From positions 82,547,985 through 82,611,984 of the forward strand of contig NC_080067.1 in assembly GCF_949987535.1 (NCBI RefSeq): DNA of 64,000 nt. Direction: 5' to 3'. Made by a program: the position numbers and the translations under genes. The DNA comes from Balaenoptera acutorostrata. Its lineage: Eukaryota > Chordata > Mammalia > Artiodactyla > Balaenopteridae. A model generated the notes under the pieces. The model ran no database searches. It saw only the letters and a list, made by a program, of their open reading frames with translations, and had not been told where the DNA came from. Below, one piece after another: positions 46,310-58,300 of this stretch; position 1 is the stretch's first letter, and each line of letters starts with the position of its first letter.

Positions 46310-46444
46310 CATTCTGTGATTTTTGGACTACTTTCAGCCCCTCAGCACTGGTTCTGGGTACCCTTGACAATCTAACCCAGCCTTGCATATCCAGACAAAG
46401 CTCTCTCACTTCCTAACATGGCCCATTTACTCCAGCCAAGCCAG

Positions 46445-46472
<28 letters not shown>
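46445..46472. repeat. T28 homopolymer
   Basis: 28 consecutive T. No SINE body is attached on either side, so it may be an orphan tail or a simple expansion. Confidence 0.9.
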
Positions 46473-46475
<3 letters not shown>

Positions 46476-47937
46476 GTCCCTGAACACAGCACACTCATAT
46501 TCATTCCTGACCCTCTGCCAAATCCCTCCCTAGCGGCACTAAGAAAATTGGAATGAATGCACATGCTGGTCAGACCATGATCTCTCCAGTCCGTTGTTGG
46601 AAAGGACACCCCCACTGCCTTCTCTGAAGCTGACCTTCAAGGTGGGTATATATCAGCTCCCCTGAGCATCCATTTACATTTCTGACATCAATTTGTCCAG
46701 ACCTTCTGTGGATTCATTTATATTTCCTTCATGTACTACATCTTGGCATAATGTGTTTCATGAGTTTATTACCCATTTCTTTTATTTGTTCTAAGTGTTC
46801 CTCACTCATCACCCCCTCCAGCAAGTGTTTGGGTTGAATGAGTCCTTGTTCACCTTCTCCTGGTTATTGATGAGTTTACTGCTTTCCATCGTGTCCTTTT
46901 CCAGGCTGGAGAATCCTAACCTCTATGGCCTGTCTTCCCTCTGCAGCCCTTGATTGTTCTGTCTCCGTTGCTTCTTCACTGTCAGTCAGAACAGTCCTTC
47001 AGAGGTTTAGGGATTAGAACTCGCCACAAATCAAGGAGGGGAGGATGTACGATGTTTAGAGAAATGCAAGGGCATGGGCTCAGTTATTTTCAGTCTCTCC
47101 CCACCGCTTGCTGATGCCTGGTATGTATTTTCTTGGCCTCTGGAGCAAAGCAGTACTTCAGACTCATGCACTGGAAGTTAAAAATGCCTCCAAAGATACA
47201 GGCCCTTTCCTGGTTTTTGACAGAGACGTTAGGCACAGAGTTTGGATTTGTTTATTTTTAAGCATATTGCACATGCCACGTTAAACCCATCTGCTCCTTT
47301 TCTGCCAATTTAAACAAACTCAGTTGATAACAATGATAATTAACATTTAGTGAGCTCTTAAAAGGCCCCAGGCACTGTGCTAAGTGTGCAGTGTCTTTCT
47401 TAATCCTCTCTGCAACCCTCTGAGGTTGCGGCTATTATTACCCAGTTTTGAAGACAAGATTATTAAGAAACAAGGAGATTAAGTCACTTGATCATCACAC
47501 AGCTGGCAGATGGCAGACCCTAGACTCAAGCCCAGGGAGGCTGATATTTTCAACCTTACTGTTCTCTGCAGTTAACCCTGGCTGTCCATTAGAATCACCT
47601 GGGAGCTTGGGAAAAACACCAGTTCTCCAGACCCCACCCCAGGGCAGCTAAATATGATGCTCTGGGGGCTGGGGTCCAGATACAGATAGCTTTCAAAGCT
47701 CCCCCAGGCAAGTCTATTATCCACCCAGGATTGAGGACCACAGCTCTGATGCCTCCTACTGTCAAAGCCTGTCAGTTTATTTCTACTGTAACCAGAATAC
47801 ATTTGGTCATCTGCAACGTGGAGGACTGTCAAGGGACTTTCCCCTCCAGAACATTTCGAAAGATGTTAAATCTGATCAGTCTTGAAGTAGATCCTTTTGT
47901 TGTGGTGGTGGTAAAGTATACATAAAAGAACATTTCG
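46473..47937. other. Noncoding DNA with MIR
   Basis: A minus-strand MIR lies at about 47325-47530 ('cattatctcttagtgagc'-like start, 'ctgtgctaagtgtgcagtg', 'aatcctctctgcaaccctctg', 'gtcacttgatcatcacacag'). About 47570-47760 resembles another old repeat ('gtccattagaatcacctggg', 'ccccaccccagggcag'). No gene was seen. Confidence 0.45.
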
Positions 47938-47952
47938 CATGTTAACTATTTT

Positions 47953-48245
47953 TTAAAATTTTTATTTATTTATTTTATTTATGGCTGTGTTGGGTCTTCG
48001 TTTCTGTGCGAGGGCTTTCTCTAGCTGTGGCAAGCAGGGGCCACTCTTCATCGCGGTGCGCGGGCCTCTCACTATCGCGGCCTCTCTTGTTGCGGAGCAC
48101 AGGCTCCAGACGTGCAGGCTCAGCAGTTGTGGCTCACGGGCCCAGTTGCTCCGCGGCATGTGGGATCCTCCCAGACCAGGGCTCGAAACCCTGTCCCCTG
48201 CATTGGCAGGCAGATTCTCAACCACTGCGCCACCAGGGAAGCCCC
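47953..48245 (-). mobile_element. CHR-type SINE, long form
   Basis: Antisense copy with an exact 15-bp target-site duplication catgttaactatttt, at 47938-47952 and 48246-48260. It lies inside old L1 sequence. Confidence 0.95.
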
Positions 48246-48260
48246 CATGTTAACTATTTT

Positions 48261-48740
48261 AAATATTACTTTTTAATATATAAAATGGATCTTTCTACAT
48301 ATATTGTTTTTTTTTTCTTTTTTCTTTGTGGTGAAATACATATACATAACATTTTCCATCTTCAGGATCTTTTTAAGTGTACAGTGGCATTGGTTACATT
48401 CACATTGTGTGCAGCCATCACCACCACCCAACTCCAGAACTTTCCATCATTCCAAACTGAAACTCTATACGTATTAAACACTAACTCCCCATTTCCTCAT
48501 CACCCTAGTCCTTGACAACTACCATTCTCCTCTGTATCTCTATGAATTTGACTATTCCAGGCACCTCATGTAAGTGGAATCATACAGTATTTGTCCTTTT
48601 GTGTCTGATTTATTTCACTTCACATAATGTCTTCCAGGTTCATCCATATTGTAGCATGTGTCGGAATTTCCTTCCTTTTTAAGGTTGAATAATATTCCGC
48701 TGTATGTCTACACATTTTGTTCACCCACTCCTTGCACAGA
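48261..48740 (-). repeat. Old L1 3' end
   Basis: Antisense L1M-like sequence: 'gtggtgaaatacatatacataac', 'tgtacagtggcattggttac', 'catcaccaccacccaactcc', 'aagtggaatcatacagtattt' and 'aggttgaataatattccgc' in the normal order. Confidence 0.82.
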
Positions 48741-49560
48741 TTCTTTAGGAGGGAGTTTTAAATCTGCACCATCTAGAGAAGCCAAAATTTGCTCCTACCT
48801 TTCTTATTCCATATCTAAACCATTTGTTAATCTTGATAAAAGAGACATCATTCCCTCCTTTAGCCCCATGGTGACTTAACCTTTTAAAAAAGCGTTCCTT
48901 AAAGAACTTTGTCAAAAGATTTAAAAAGCCTAGGTAGATTATAGCTGTTTCTCCCTTATCTACTTTTTTACTTTCACAAAGAACTTCACTGTGTGTCTCT
49001 TCCTTCCCCTGTGCCTTTCCACACCTACATTTTCTGTGTGGTCCAGAGCAATTCCCAACTCCTGCAAGAAACTTTCCCGGACCCAGCTCCAGTGGGCTCT
49101 CTCTTTCCCCAGAACTTTTCTGGTGTTTATTGCCTGAAGCAGCCAATCTGGCATTTACCTGATATTTATTTCTTATATGCACCTCACATTCCTAATATGA
49201 TGATCATCCCTTAAGCATCACTCATCCTCTGTGTCCTCTCCAGCCTCAGTGCAGAACAGAGCAAATAACAGAGGTGGGAAAATTAGTATTTAATTGAAAT
49301 GAAGGAGCATACTGCCTCTTCCTGAGAATCGGTGGTGCTTCTCACCTAACATCTGAGATCTGAGCTGCCTGCAGCATCACCAGGATGTGTTAAGGACACA
49401 TCCCAACCCCCTTCATTTCCCAGACTTGGGGCAGAGCCAGCGCTAAACCGTATTGACAGGGCAGAGTTCTCTTCATCATGTCTTCCCTTATTATTCACTT
49501 GGCTCACAGCCCCAACTTTTCTGGGCATCCATATCCCTGCTCTTATTTATTTATTTTTTA
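48741..49560. other. Noncoding DNA, partly L2-like
   Basis: About 49000-49220 resembles L2 in antisense. The 145-codon minus-strand frame at 48745-49182 has no recognisable domain. Confidence 0.4.
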
Positions 49561-50115
49561 ACTTCTCTCCATCTCAGTCCCCTATTCTGTATTCCAATCC
49601 CTTAGATTCCTACCTAAGGGTTTTCATTATTTTTGTCATGTCTGCCCTAATCAAGGTCTCAGGGAGTTGCAGGGACTGTTGTAATGGTCTCTTACTGGCC
49701 TCCCTCACTCAGGTCCACCCACTGTCTCCCATCTCACCATATCAGGCTCCTGCTCCAAACCTCAGATGATTCTTTTTGCCTGGCCTGTAGGATTGATTTT
49801 TTTTTTTTGGCTGCGCTAGGTCTTAGCTGCGGCACACGGGATCTTCGTTGCAGCATGCGGGATCTTCAGTTGCAACATGCATGCGGGATCTAGATCCCTG
49901 ACCAGGGATCGAACCCGGGCCCCCTGCATTGGGAGTGCAGAGTCTTACCCACTGGACCACCAGGGAAGTCCCTGGCCTGTAGGATTAAATCCAAACCCCT
50001 TCCATGGCATTCAAGGCCTCCCTAATCTGGCTCTGCTCACGGTTCAGCATCATCTCCCACTATCCCTCCATGCGTTCAATCAGTAATAAAGTATTGAATG
50101 ACTGCTCTCCACGGG
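49560..50115 (-). repeat. L2 fragment split by a SINE
   Basis: L2-like antisense sequence ('aatcccttagattcctacc', 'ctcactcaggtccacccactg', then 'ggattaaatccaaacccc', 'ccatggcattcaaggcctcc') continues on both sides of the SINE at 49795-49972. Confidence 0.65.
49795..49972 (-). mobile_element. CHR-type SINE, short form
   Basis: Antisense short copy with an exact 14-bp target-site duplication tggcctgtaggatt, at 49781-49794 and 49973-49986. Confidence 0.95.
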
Positions 50116-51400
50116 CCCGGATTCTGGATGCTGGTATGGTGCCAGCACAGTGGTGTGCTCAGTAGGTAATTTGGAGGGAATGACTGTTTACCGCCCATTC
50201 CTGCTAAGGGGTCGTTAATTTATGGGTCAGCTTAAGGCATTATGCCAACCTATTTTTTCCCTACCATGGATTTCACAGGCGGTGGAACACCAGAGGAGAG
50301 GCATTTTGGCCAGAGTAAAGGAGTCTTTTTGGACCTCTCAACCATGTTAGTGGTTTTCTACCCCAACTCAGGCAGCAGGTTCTCCTTCAGATGCCTCCCT
50401 ACATCCTGTCTAGAAGTCTGGCCCTGCTGGGGTCCTCTAAGTGCCAGGCTTGGGCCTCTTCTTGGTTACAACCTGGGATTCTCTTCTTGACAAGATTCAG
50501 ATCCCCTTCTGGGGACATTGGTGTAGGTTTTCTTGGCCAACACCCATCCTTTCTGATCCATCTGGGACTTCTGGGACTTCACCATGGTCCTCGGAGAGAA
50601 TCACAGATACAGATCTCTTGTTTCAAATGTCTTCAAGAAGGGTGGCCACACCTTGTGTTCTTCCTTGAGTCCAAATGTCCGGAGAGTGACCCCTGCCCCC
50701 TTGCCTGGGGTTGAACACTTGATTTGGTCCTTTATCTGGAGCATCTACCAGGAAGCCTGGTGTCATCTGGGGGACCAGCTGTGCCTCTGTCCTTCCTTCT
50801 GATCTTCACACCACTCCCATACCTCACTTCCTCCTGACTCATCCTCAGCCCCAGTCTGACATGTTTGTCAGAAAAGCAGGAAAGAGGAAGGTGAAGAGTT
50901 GCTCTTGACTGCCTGCGGAGCCAGATGTGATCATCCCTGGGTGTCATCCCAAGGGCAAACGACAAAGTCAGCCTGCCTTCTCTCACCACACCCCTGACTT
51001 AGGAGAAGTGAAAATGTTGTATGTGTGCATGTGTGTGTGTGTGTGTGCATCTACACACTGATCTTCATGCTGCCTGAGAGAATGTGTGAGAGTAAATATG
51101 TGAAGGCCTGGAAGGGAATTTATTTTCTCAGGAAATGAGAAGAAAAATTAGCACTATAACACAAGAAACAAAAATGACACCAGAATGAATGTGCACGTGT
51201 GGGGTTGGTGACCATTTAGAGGTTTGGGTTTTCAGAGCTCACACTCCACTGTGCTGTGACTTGGAGAGCTGCTGTGTGGGTCAATGGACACATGTGGTGA
51301 CGTGGGTGGAAAACAATTAGTATATGTTTTACTCTAATATGCATCTTCTATTGCAAGTTTTTAAGTGCAAATACAGATGTTAACTGATAATCAGTTGGAG
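50116..51400. other. Noncoding single-copy DNA
   Basis: C/T-rich DNA with overlapping short frames (50242-50802) that lack domains. A GT run lies near 51025-51048. No gene was recognised. Confidence 0.4.
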
Positions 51401-51404
51401 AGAA

Positions 51405-51500
51405 CACTGATATGGAGAAATCTAAGTTCAAATCTCGGCTCTGAAAACTGTAACATTGCGCCTCAGTTTCCTTATCTGTAAAATGGGGATAATAATAATG
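51405..51500 (+). repeat. MIR fragment
   Basis: Sense MIR: 'tctaagttcaaatctcggctc', 'cgcctcagtttccttatctg' and 'aaaatggggataataataatg'. Confidence 0.8.
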
Positions 51501-51509
51501 ATTCACTCT

Positions 51510-52480
51510 TAAATCATTATTGTGCACTTGCTTTTACCTAGTACCATTCTGTAGGCTAGGATTACAGCAATGAACAAAGTGGGCAATGCCTCCGCTGTCG
51601 TGGAATTTATATTCTGGTTAGGGCAGATGGATAATAAATATGTACAATGTCAGGTGATGATAAAGGGTGACAGGGGTTTGTCATTTTTGAAAGGATAGTA
51701 ATGCATTGCTAATGAACTGATATTTGAGCAGACACTGAAGGAAGAGAGGGAACGACCATGTGGACATTGACAGAAGATCTTTCCAGGCGGAGAGAACAGC
51801 AAGTGCGAAGGCCTGGAGGTGGGAGCTTCAGGTGTTCCAGAAACAGTGGAGAGGCTGGGGAGGCTGATGAGAAGTGAAGGAGGGGAGAGCAGTAGGAGAT
51901 GACATCAGAAAGGGCCTCGTGGGCTTGGAGAGGATGTGGCTCTTCCTCTAGGGAGCTGGTGAGCCATGGAAGGGTTTTTTTTTTGGCAGAGGAGGGAGAG
52001 GATCTGACTGCGGATGGCTACTGCATGGAGAACAGACTGTAGGCACAAAGGTGGAAGCAAGCAGAGCAGACATCCAGGTGAGAGAAGAGAGTGGTTTGAA
52101 TTGGGGTGCTAGAGGAGGAGGTGGTGAGAAGTAGCCAGATTCTGAAAATATTTCAATGGGACTTATTGACGGTTTACAGGTGGAGTGTGGGATGAACTCC
52201 AGATTTTGGCCTTGAGGAATTCAAAGACTGGAGTTTTAATTTACTAGGTTGGAAGAGTCTGAGGGAGGAGCTGGTTTGGGGAAAGAAAATCAGAAGTTAA
52301 GTCCGAGATGCCTATTAGATGTTCACGTGGAGAAGGGCAGCAGGCAGTTGGTTCTCTGCATCTGGGTTTCAGGAGAAAGGTCAGAGCTGCTAATGGAAAC
52401 TTAGATGTCATCAGCAGAGAGATGGTGTTTACAGCCCCAGGGCTGGACAAGACCATCCCAGGCGGCAGTGTGACTATCTC
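51510..52480 (+). repeat. Long L2 fragment
   Basis: Sense L2-like sequence over almost 1 kb: 'gattacagcaatgaacaaag', 'ccaggcggagagaacagcaag', 'ggcctcgtgggcttgg', 'ggtggtgagaagtagccagat', 'gagatgcctattagatgttc' and 'ggcagcaggcagttgg'. The minus-strand 102-codon frame at 52244-52552 is a by-product. Confidence 0.65.
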
Positions 52481-52639
52481 CTTCACATGGCGTGAAGGCC
52501 AAAAGCTATTGCATGGAAAAGACTTTTGTAAACTGTGACGTGCTAAGCACATGGAAAAGACTCAGTGCATCAACATAGTAAAGGACATAATTTAAAGTGT
52601 CTGCAGGGAGAGTTAGAATCATAGAATGTTGTACCAAGA

Positions 52640-53170
52640 GGACCTTAGAAAGCAGCCAATCGACCCCTCTCATTTTAGCCACGAGGAACTGAGGTTGGAG
52701 AAGTTAAGAGGCTTGTGCAAGGACACCCAGCTCGTTAGTGGCCAGCAGCCGAGCTGGTCTCAGAACTGAGGAGCCCTAACTGCGGGTGCGGTGCTCTTTC
52801 CTCCAACAATGCACCTGTTCACATTTACTGCTTCAGCCCTCTCTGAATCTGTCAACCAGGGCCAAGTAATTCTTCCAGAACAGAAATCTAATTATATCGC
52901 CTTATGCTTTCATACATGCTATTCCCTCTGCCTGGAATACTCTGCTTCCTCCCGCTTCTCTGTCTGGCAAGTTCCTGCCCCATCTCCATTCCCAGCTAGA
53001 AGGGCCCTTTGTTGTGAAGACCTCCTTGCCCTGCTGGGTGGAGCTGGTTGTTGGCCTTCCACGTGCACGCAGTGCTCTGGTCCTGCATTTGCTGTGACTA
53101 GAGCTGCCTCTCTGCCTGACTGTGAGGCTCTGGCTCTCTCCTCTTATGACCTCTCCAACGAGCACAGTGA
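52640..53170. repeat. MIR and L2 remnants
   Basis: About 52640-52780 is an antisense MIR ('cattttagccacgaggaactg', 'aaggacacccagctcgttag'). About 52890-53160 is an L2 remnant in antisense ('ttccctctgcctggaatactc', 'ctgttgtgaagacctccttg'-like). Confidence 0.6.
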
Positions 53171-53542
53171 GTGGCGCTTAAGTGTTTGGCGAGGAAGGAA
53201 GGAAGGAAGGCCTCTTCTCTCACATCAGCTCAGGACAATGGCAAAGCTGTCATTTAGTGACACTTCAGTTCCTCTAACCTAAGTGTGCTTTTGGTTCACA
53301 AATTGACAATGACGTCTGGGGTGGGAATTTTCCTTTTTCTTTTCCATCCCCAGGCACAATGAGCAGGTGATTCTGGGACCAAATAGAGAACCAAATAGAA
53401 AAGTATTTGGACATTATAAGTGATTGCTGCCTTCTTTTTTTCAATTCTCTCTCTCCTGTTGATATATGAGTGGCTGTGGCTTGTTTGCCTTTTGCTGCAA
53501 GGCCAGCTTTGTGTTTGTGCCTGGGCTATGCACAGGTGGGTA

Positions 53543-53572
53543 TACACACACACACACACACACACTCACACA
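53543..53572. repeat. (CA)n microsatellite
   Basis: About 15 CA units with one CT interruption. Confidence 0.9.
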
Positions 53573-55850
53573 CCTACATACACTCCTGGGAGAGGCTGCA
53601 CTCTTTTTTTTCAGAGGCAGCTAGATATCCCAGAAAATGCCCTCAGGTGGGCTCCCAGGTTTGTCACCCTTGAGCATGAGAATTTGGACTTACTTCTTAA
53701 TCTCTTGGTACCTTAGTTGAAGGTAAATTTGGAATTTCTAGATCAAGAGTAAATTCCAAGAACTTCTTCCCACCCTCTATGTTTGCTGCTCTTTAGCATG
53801 TTTGTTTTGGATAATTCTGTATTAATTACTGTATTTACATTCTGCTTAATTAACACTGTTCTGGTAGGTGAAGAATTGCTCCTAATAGAAGTAATTACTG
53901 TACAGGTTATTGCAGAGGTTTAAGGAAAGTGACAGAAGATGGTGGTGACACTGTGGTGATGGGGTCAACGCTCCAGGTTTTGTTCCTAGTAAACGATTCA
54001 GGGTTTGCCAAACTCTGGGGACGCCTGAAGCAGGTGATAAGCCAGGCTAGTAAAATAACTGTCCCTTCCTGAGGTTTGGACTTCTGAAGCTCTCTTGTAT
54101 TGAGAGCTCTTGAGTAATCACTGTTAGTCAATAGAATACCGTAGGATGCAATTAGGTTTAATTAGCCTAGCATCCCAAGCATGTCTGCTCCTCTGTCTGT
54201 GTCTCTTTGGGTGTCTCCCCTTCTTGGCTCCTGCTTCCCCTGAAAACGAAGCGTTCCTGGGCTGTGTCCCCAGGCTGGGGTCTCCCCTCTTCTCTTCCTG
54301 CACTGAGCCCTCTCCCACACTCATTCATAATGTGGAGGGGGAGAGCCAGGAAGGGGCATGAAGTGATGGTGGAAAGAGAAGAAGGAAAAAACAATCAAAA
54401 CATAGTGGAAAAAGAGAGGGAGGGTGAGAGAATATGGTGAAGGATGGAAAAGATTTTTATAGCCTTTCAAGAGAGAGCTGCTGCCGACAACCACTCAGAA
54501 GGCACTTTGTCTGCTGTCCCAACCAAACAAATGGGAAACTCTCCCGCTCATACCTTTTCTCTGCTATATATATAGAATATTTTCATATTTTTGTATTAAT
54601 TAAAAGGTGTCTATATTTCATACACATTTTATTTTTGCAATAACAAAACAGTCCCCACGGTTTTGTAAGGAATGGGGATGGGGGAGTGCGGGGGGAGGGG
54701 GGGCGGGCAACACTCACAGCAGTGGAAGGGTCCCAGACTGGGGATCAGGAGACCTGCTCCCACCCCAGCCCGCAACTCTGGGACAAATGCTTCCCCTCTG
54801 GATCTCATTGTCCTCATCTGTAAAATGATAGGTTTGGACTCGATGCCCTGCACTACCTCTTCCAACTTGATTTCTACCCCCTTATTAAATGGATGGTCTA
54901 CCAGACTGGTATGCCCGACATACCCATTTCCTTCCTTTTTCCCTCTTGTCTGCATCTCTCTCCTCTTGTTCAGAGTGTCTTCCCTTTGCAAGTTCCTCTC
55001 CATTCTGCACATTATGAATCTCAGCATTCCTGTTGCCCTAGAAAGGCATTATTTCTGAGATTGTGCACTGTTCCCCTTTTTACAGCATCTCATAAACTCC
55101 TTTCTTGGATTCTTTCTTTTTTTTCTTTCCCATCATTCTGGCCAAACTACTTCTCTCCTTGGTTCAGAGGGGTGTGTGTGTGTGTGTAGGAGGGTGCTTC
55201 TCTAGGTTTCTTACTGTTTCCATTCCTCTGTTTTATCTAGGATTTCCATTATCCAGAATTTTGTTACATAAAATGATTCACTCTAATTCTTCAATTTCTG
55301 GCATAGTCTAGAAAGTCGTTTAATGTTTTCCTTCTTCCAACTTACCTATTTTTATTTCACAGTTCTCTTTAGCTGTCTCTTATAATCACACTTCTCCTGC
55401 TTTAATATTTCAGGTCCTTTGTCTGTATCCTTCATTCTCTCGTTTTCTTTTCTGAGGTCACCTTTTAAAAAATGTTAAAATACCTTTCTTTGTTCAGCAG
55501 AGGGCTCTCTTCCCATCCCTCTTGCAGCCGGGCAGATAGGATTTGAAGCAGCTTTTGCCCCCTTGTCTTTCCCTCAGGTTTTCTAGCCATCAGAAATATT
55601 AGATACTTAAACTTGTAAACAATTCAGCCTTGTTCGGTGTGGTCGCGCTAAACCTTCCCTCCTCAGCTGAGAGCCCTCCGCCGGCTCCCCCGCTCACTAA
55701 TCTATTGGATGCCCTCCCAATGTTCCTGATGTTATTCACTGTAGCCCCTACTCCAATCGCTCAGTAGGGTAGGTTATCACCAACCCTGGTTTACAGCTGA
55801 AGAAACTGAGGCTTGGAGAGGTTCACTCAAGGTCGTGCAGCTTGTAAAGT
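53573..55850. other. Noncoding DNA upstream of the second CpG island
   Basis: Mostly single-copy. A G-rich stretch lies at about 54670-54712, a sense MIR at about 54725-54880 and an antisense MIR remnant at about 55740-55860. Open frames such as 54629-55027 show no domain. This region could hold distal elements for the island, but nothing specific is visible. Confidence 0.45.
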
Positions 55851-55859
55851 TAACCCTTT

Positions 55860-58300
55860 TCCGGCCGATTCTGGTTTTCCAGTCCAGCCCAGCAGCCTCA
55901 TCTCATTCCCTTCGACTGCAATTTATATCAGATTTCCCTTGTTTTGTACGCAATTCTTTCCCCCTTCAAATCCACAGGAAGGAAGATCGTCCCTAGCTGA
56001 TAGGGCTGGGGAATTGGGGAGCCGAGGGGAAGGGAGAATTTCCTCAGGCCCCAGCGGTTGGGTGGGCAGGGTTCTGGTGCGCTGACGCCCCAGCAGAAAG
56101 CTGGATTCGAGATGGGGCTTGCCGAGGACGGTAAGGCAGGACGTGGCAAAAAGGCAGCAAGTGCTCGAGGGACCTGGGTCTCGCCGCTCGAACGCCGGCT
56201 GCGGGGCGGGACTTCTGCCCACCCTCCGTGTAAACACACTTGGCAAGCCAAGGGCGGGATTCGGACCGAGCCCGGGGACGGGGATGTGCAGGGCGCCCCC
56301 TCGCGCTCCTCCGCGCGCCACGAGTTGGCGGGTGGCGCGCCAGCCGCGGCAGGTCCTCTCCGGCACCCTCCTCCTTTTCTCTCCCGCTCCCTTCCCTCTC
56401 TCCGCTCGCTCCCAACTCCTCCCCCACCTCTTCCCCCTCCCTCCTTCGGCCCCCTCGTCTCCTCCTCCCCGCTCTCAGCCGCGCGCCTGGTCGGGAGCTA
56501 GTTGGAGCGCGAGGGCTGCCGCCTGAGCCCAGCTCCGCTGAGCCGGGCGGGTCGGCGGCGCGTCCGGCGGCTGCTGGCGGAACCCGAGGGTGGCGGGCTC
56601 GGGCCCGGGTCGCGGCTGCACTGGAGCGGCGAGTGAGGGTCTGGGGCCGTTCCTGCGCGGCCGCCCCATTCCCAGACCGGCCGCCAGCCCTCCTGGTTCG
56701 CCTTCGCAGCTCCCCGCCGCCGGGAGCCGGGAGCCGCCCGGAACCGGGCACCTGCGCCCGCAGCCTGGAGGTGAGTCCCGGGAGCCCAGGACGCTTCCCC
56801 TGCGCGGGCTGGGCTGCAAGTTGCAAACTTCAGCAACTCGGGTGGGTAGAGGGGTAGGGGACCGGGGCCGCTGGCAAGTTGGAACCAGGTGGCGGAGGCT
56901 GCGGGCAGAGAGGAGGGAGTCCCCGGGCTTCCACGCCGCCCTCTGCCACCTCAGCTTGGGCGCCCTCCGTGCTGCCGCGTTCCCGCCGTCAGCCGGCTCC
57001 GGGTCCGGGCTGCACGGGGCCCTGGCCCGGCCGCTGTCGGTGGCGTCTGGGCTGCACGCCGCGAAGGGGACCCAGGGCCGGGCCTGGAGGAGGGGACGGA
57101 CGGTTGAAAGTATGGGAGAGAGCCGGGCTGAGGCGCCGAGGGTGGCGCCGAGATGGAGGCTCCGCGGACGAGTAAACCCGGTGGAGGCAGAGCGCAGGCG
57201 GCGAGGCGCGTGGGAACGCGTGGCCCGCCCGGAGTGTGAAATCTCGCGCTTGGGGACGTCCCTGCTCCGCCGCCGCCTGCGGGGGTCCCCACCGGATTCT
57301 TCCCAGACCCCCTGACCTGGCAGGGCCCTGCGGAGCCCAAACTCTGCCCCGCCAGGCCCCAGATGCAGCCGTCCCGGAGCCCGGCGCTCCCACCTCGGCG
57401 GGCGGAGAGGGGCGCGGCGGCGGGAACGCGGGATGCGAACGGCACTTTCCTGATTTATTTTTCTCATGGTAATTTGTCTTTGTGGTTGGGCTGCCCATTC
57501 ACTTTCCGCTCACGTCTTGCGGGAGATCCAGCGAGGAGGGAGGGAGCGGGGGGCGCTCCGGCACAGGGAGAGATGGAGACAGGAGAGGGGATGGGGATCC
57601 GAGCCGAGAGGGAAGTGGGCGTAGGACCCGCAGAGGATGAAGGCAAGGCTGAGGACACCCGGACGAGCGGAGCCGCGGGCGGGCGGCGGAGGGAGGACAG
57701 AGCCGGCCCCTTCTCCAGCGCAAAGTTTAAACAACCAGGAGGAGCCACCTGAAGCGCCCTCTTTGCCTCCTCCCCTTCCCTCGGTGCCCAGTCCTCGGGT
57801 TATTCCGCCTGCCCCGCCGCGCCGGGCTGCAGTGGGCCCCGAGTTGGGAGGAGGAAGGGTAACTGCCCTACTCTGCCCCCACCCCTGCGATCCTCTCCAG
57901 GTATTCCGCGGTGGTGATGAGAGCAGCCGGAGCGGGGAAGGGCTGCCCACCTTCGGGATACGCTCTTTCCCGACCCCTTGACTGAGCGGAACTGGGATTG
58001 GGAGGTTGGAAGCTTGCCTGTGTCTAGACCCCACCACGATCCTACCTTCTCTGAGTCCAATCTCCTTCCACATTTCTCAGGCACCTCCACTCCCCCTCCC
58101 ATCCCCACCACTTCGGCCTCATTCGGCTCCTTCGGCAGCGGCAGCGGCGTCTCCCTCCAGGCCCTTCTGGCCCGCCTCTCTGTCCTCCCCGCCCCTACTT
58201 TCCCTCATCTTTTAGCCTGTTCTCTTCCATTCCTTCTCATTTACCGCACCGCCCCCCGCCCCAGTTCTTCGTGACATTCAAAAGTGGGCTCTCACCTTTT
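55860..58300 (+). promoter_or_regulatory. Large CpG island with plus-strand promoter
   Basis: About 2.4 kb of GC-rich, CpG-dense DNA, densest at 56190-57460. GC boxes are present (ggggcgggac near 56206, gggcgggatt near 56249). A pyrimidine-rich block at 56350-56480 is followed by the inferred transcription start region around 56470-56520. A palindromic tggcgcgcca (56333-56342) with an adjacent ttggcggg resembles an E2F-type site. There is no TATA box. The orientation is set by the GTGAGT donor at 56771; the opposite strand lacks an equally good exon. Confidence 0.8.
56480..56770 (+). other. Inferred noncoding first exon (5' UTR) of an unidentified gene
   Basis: The stretch from the presumed start region to the donor contains no ATG on the plus strand. 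It ends ...cagcctggag with a canonical GTGAGT at 56771-56776. This is a typical 5' UTR exon at the head of a CpG-island gene. The 5' end is an estimate. Long open frames across the island on both strands are caused by its base composition. The next exons must lie downstream; one candidate is at 62465-62561. Confidence 0.55.

Noticed and set aside
55813..58274. Long overlapping frames (up to about 330 codons) in the second CpG island
   Set aside because: Same composition effect. They have no domains, and a donor signal at 56771 fits a noncoding exon better.
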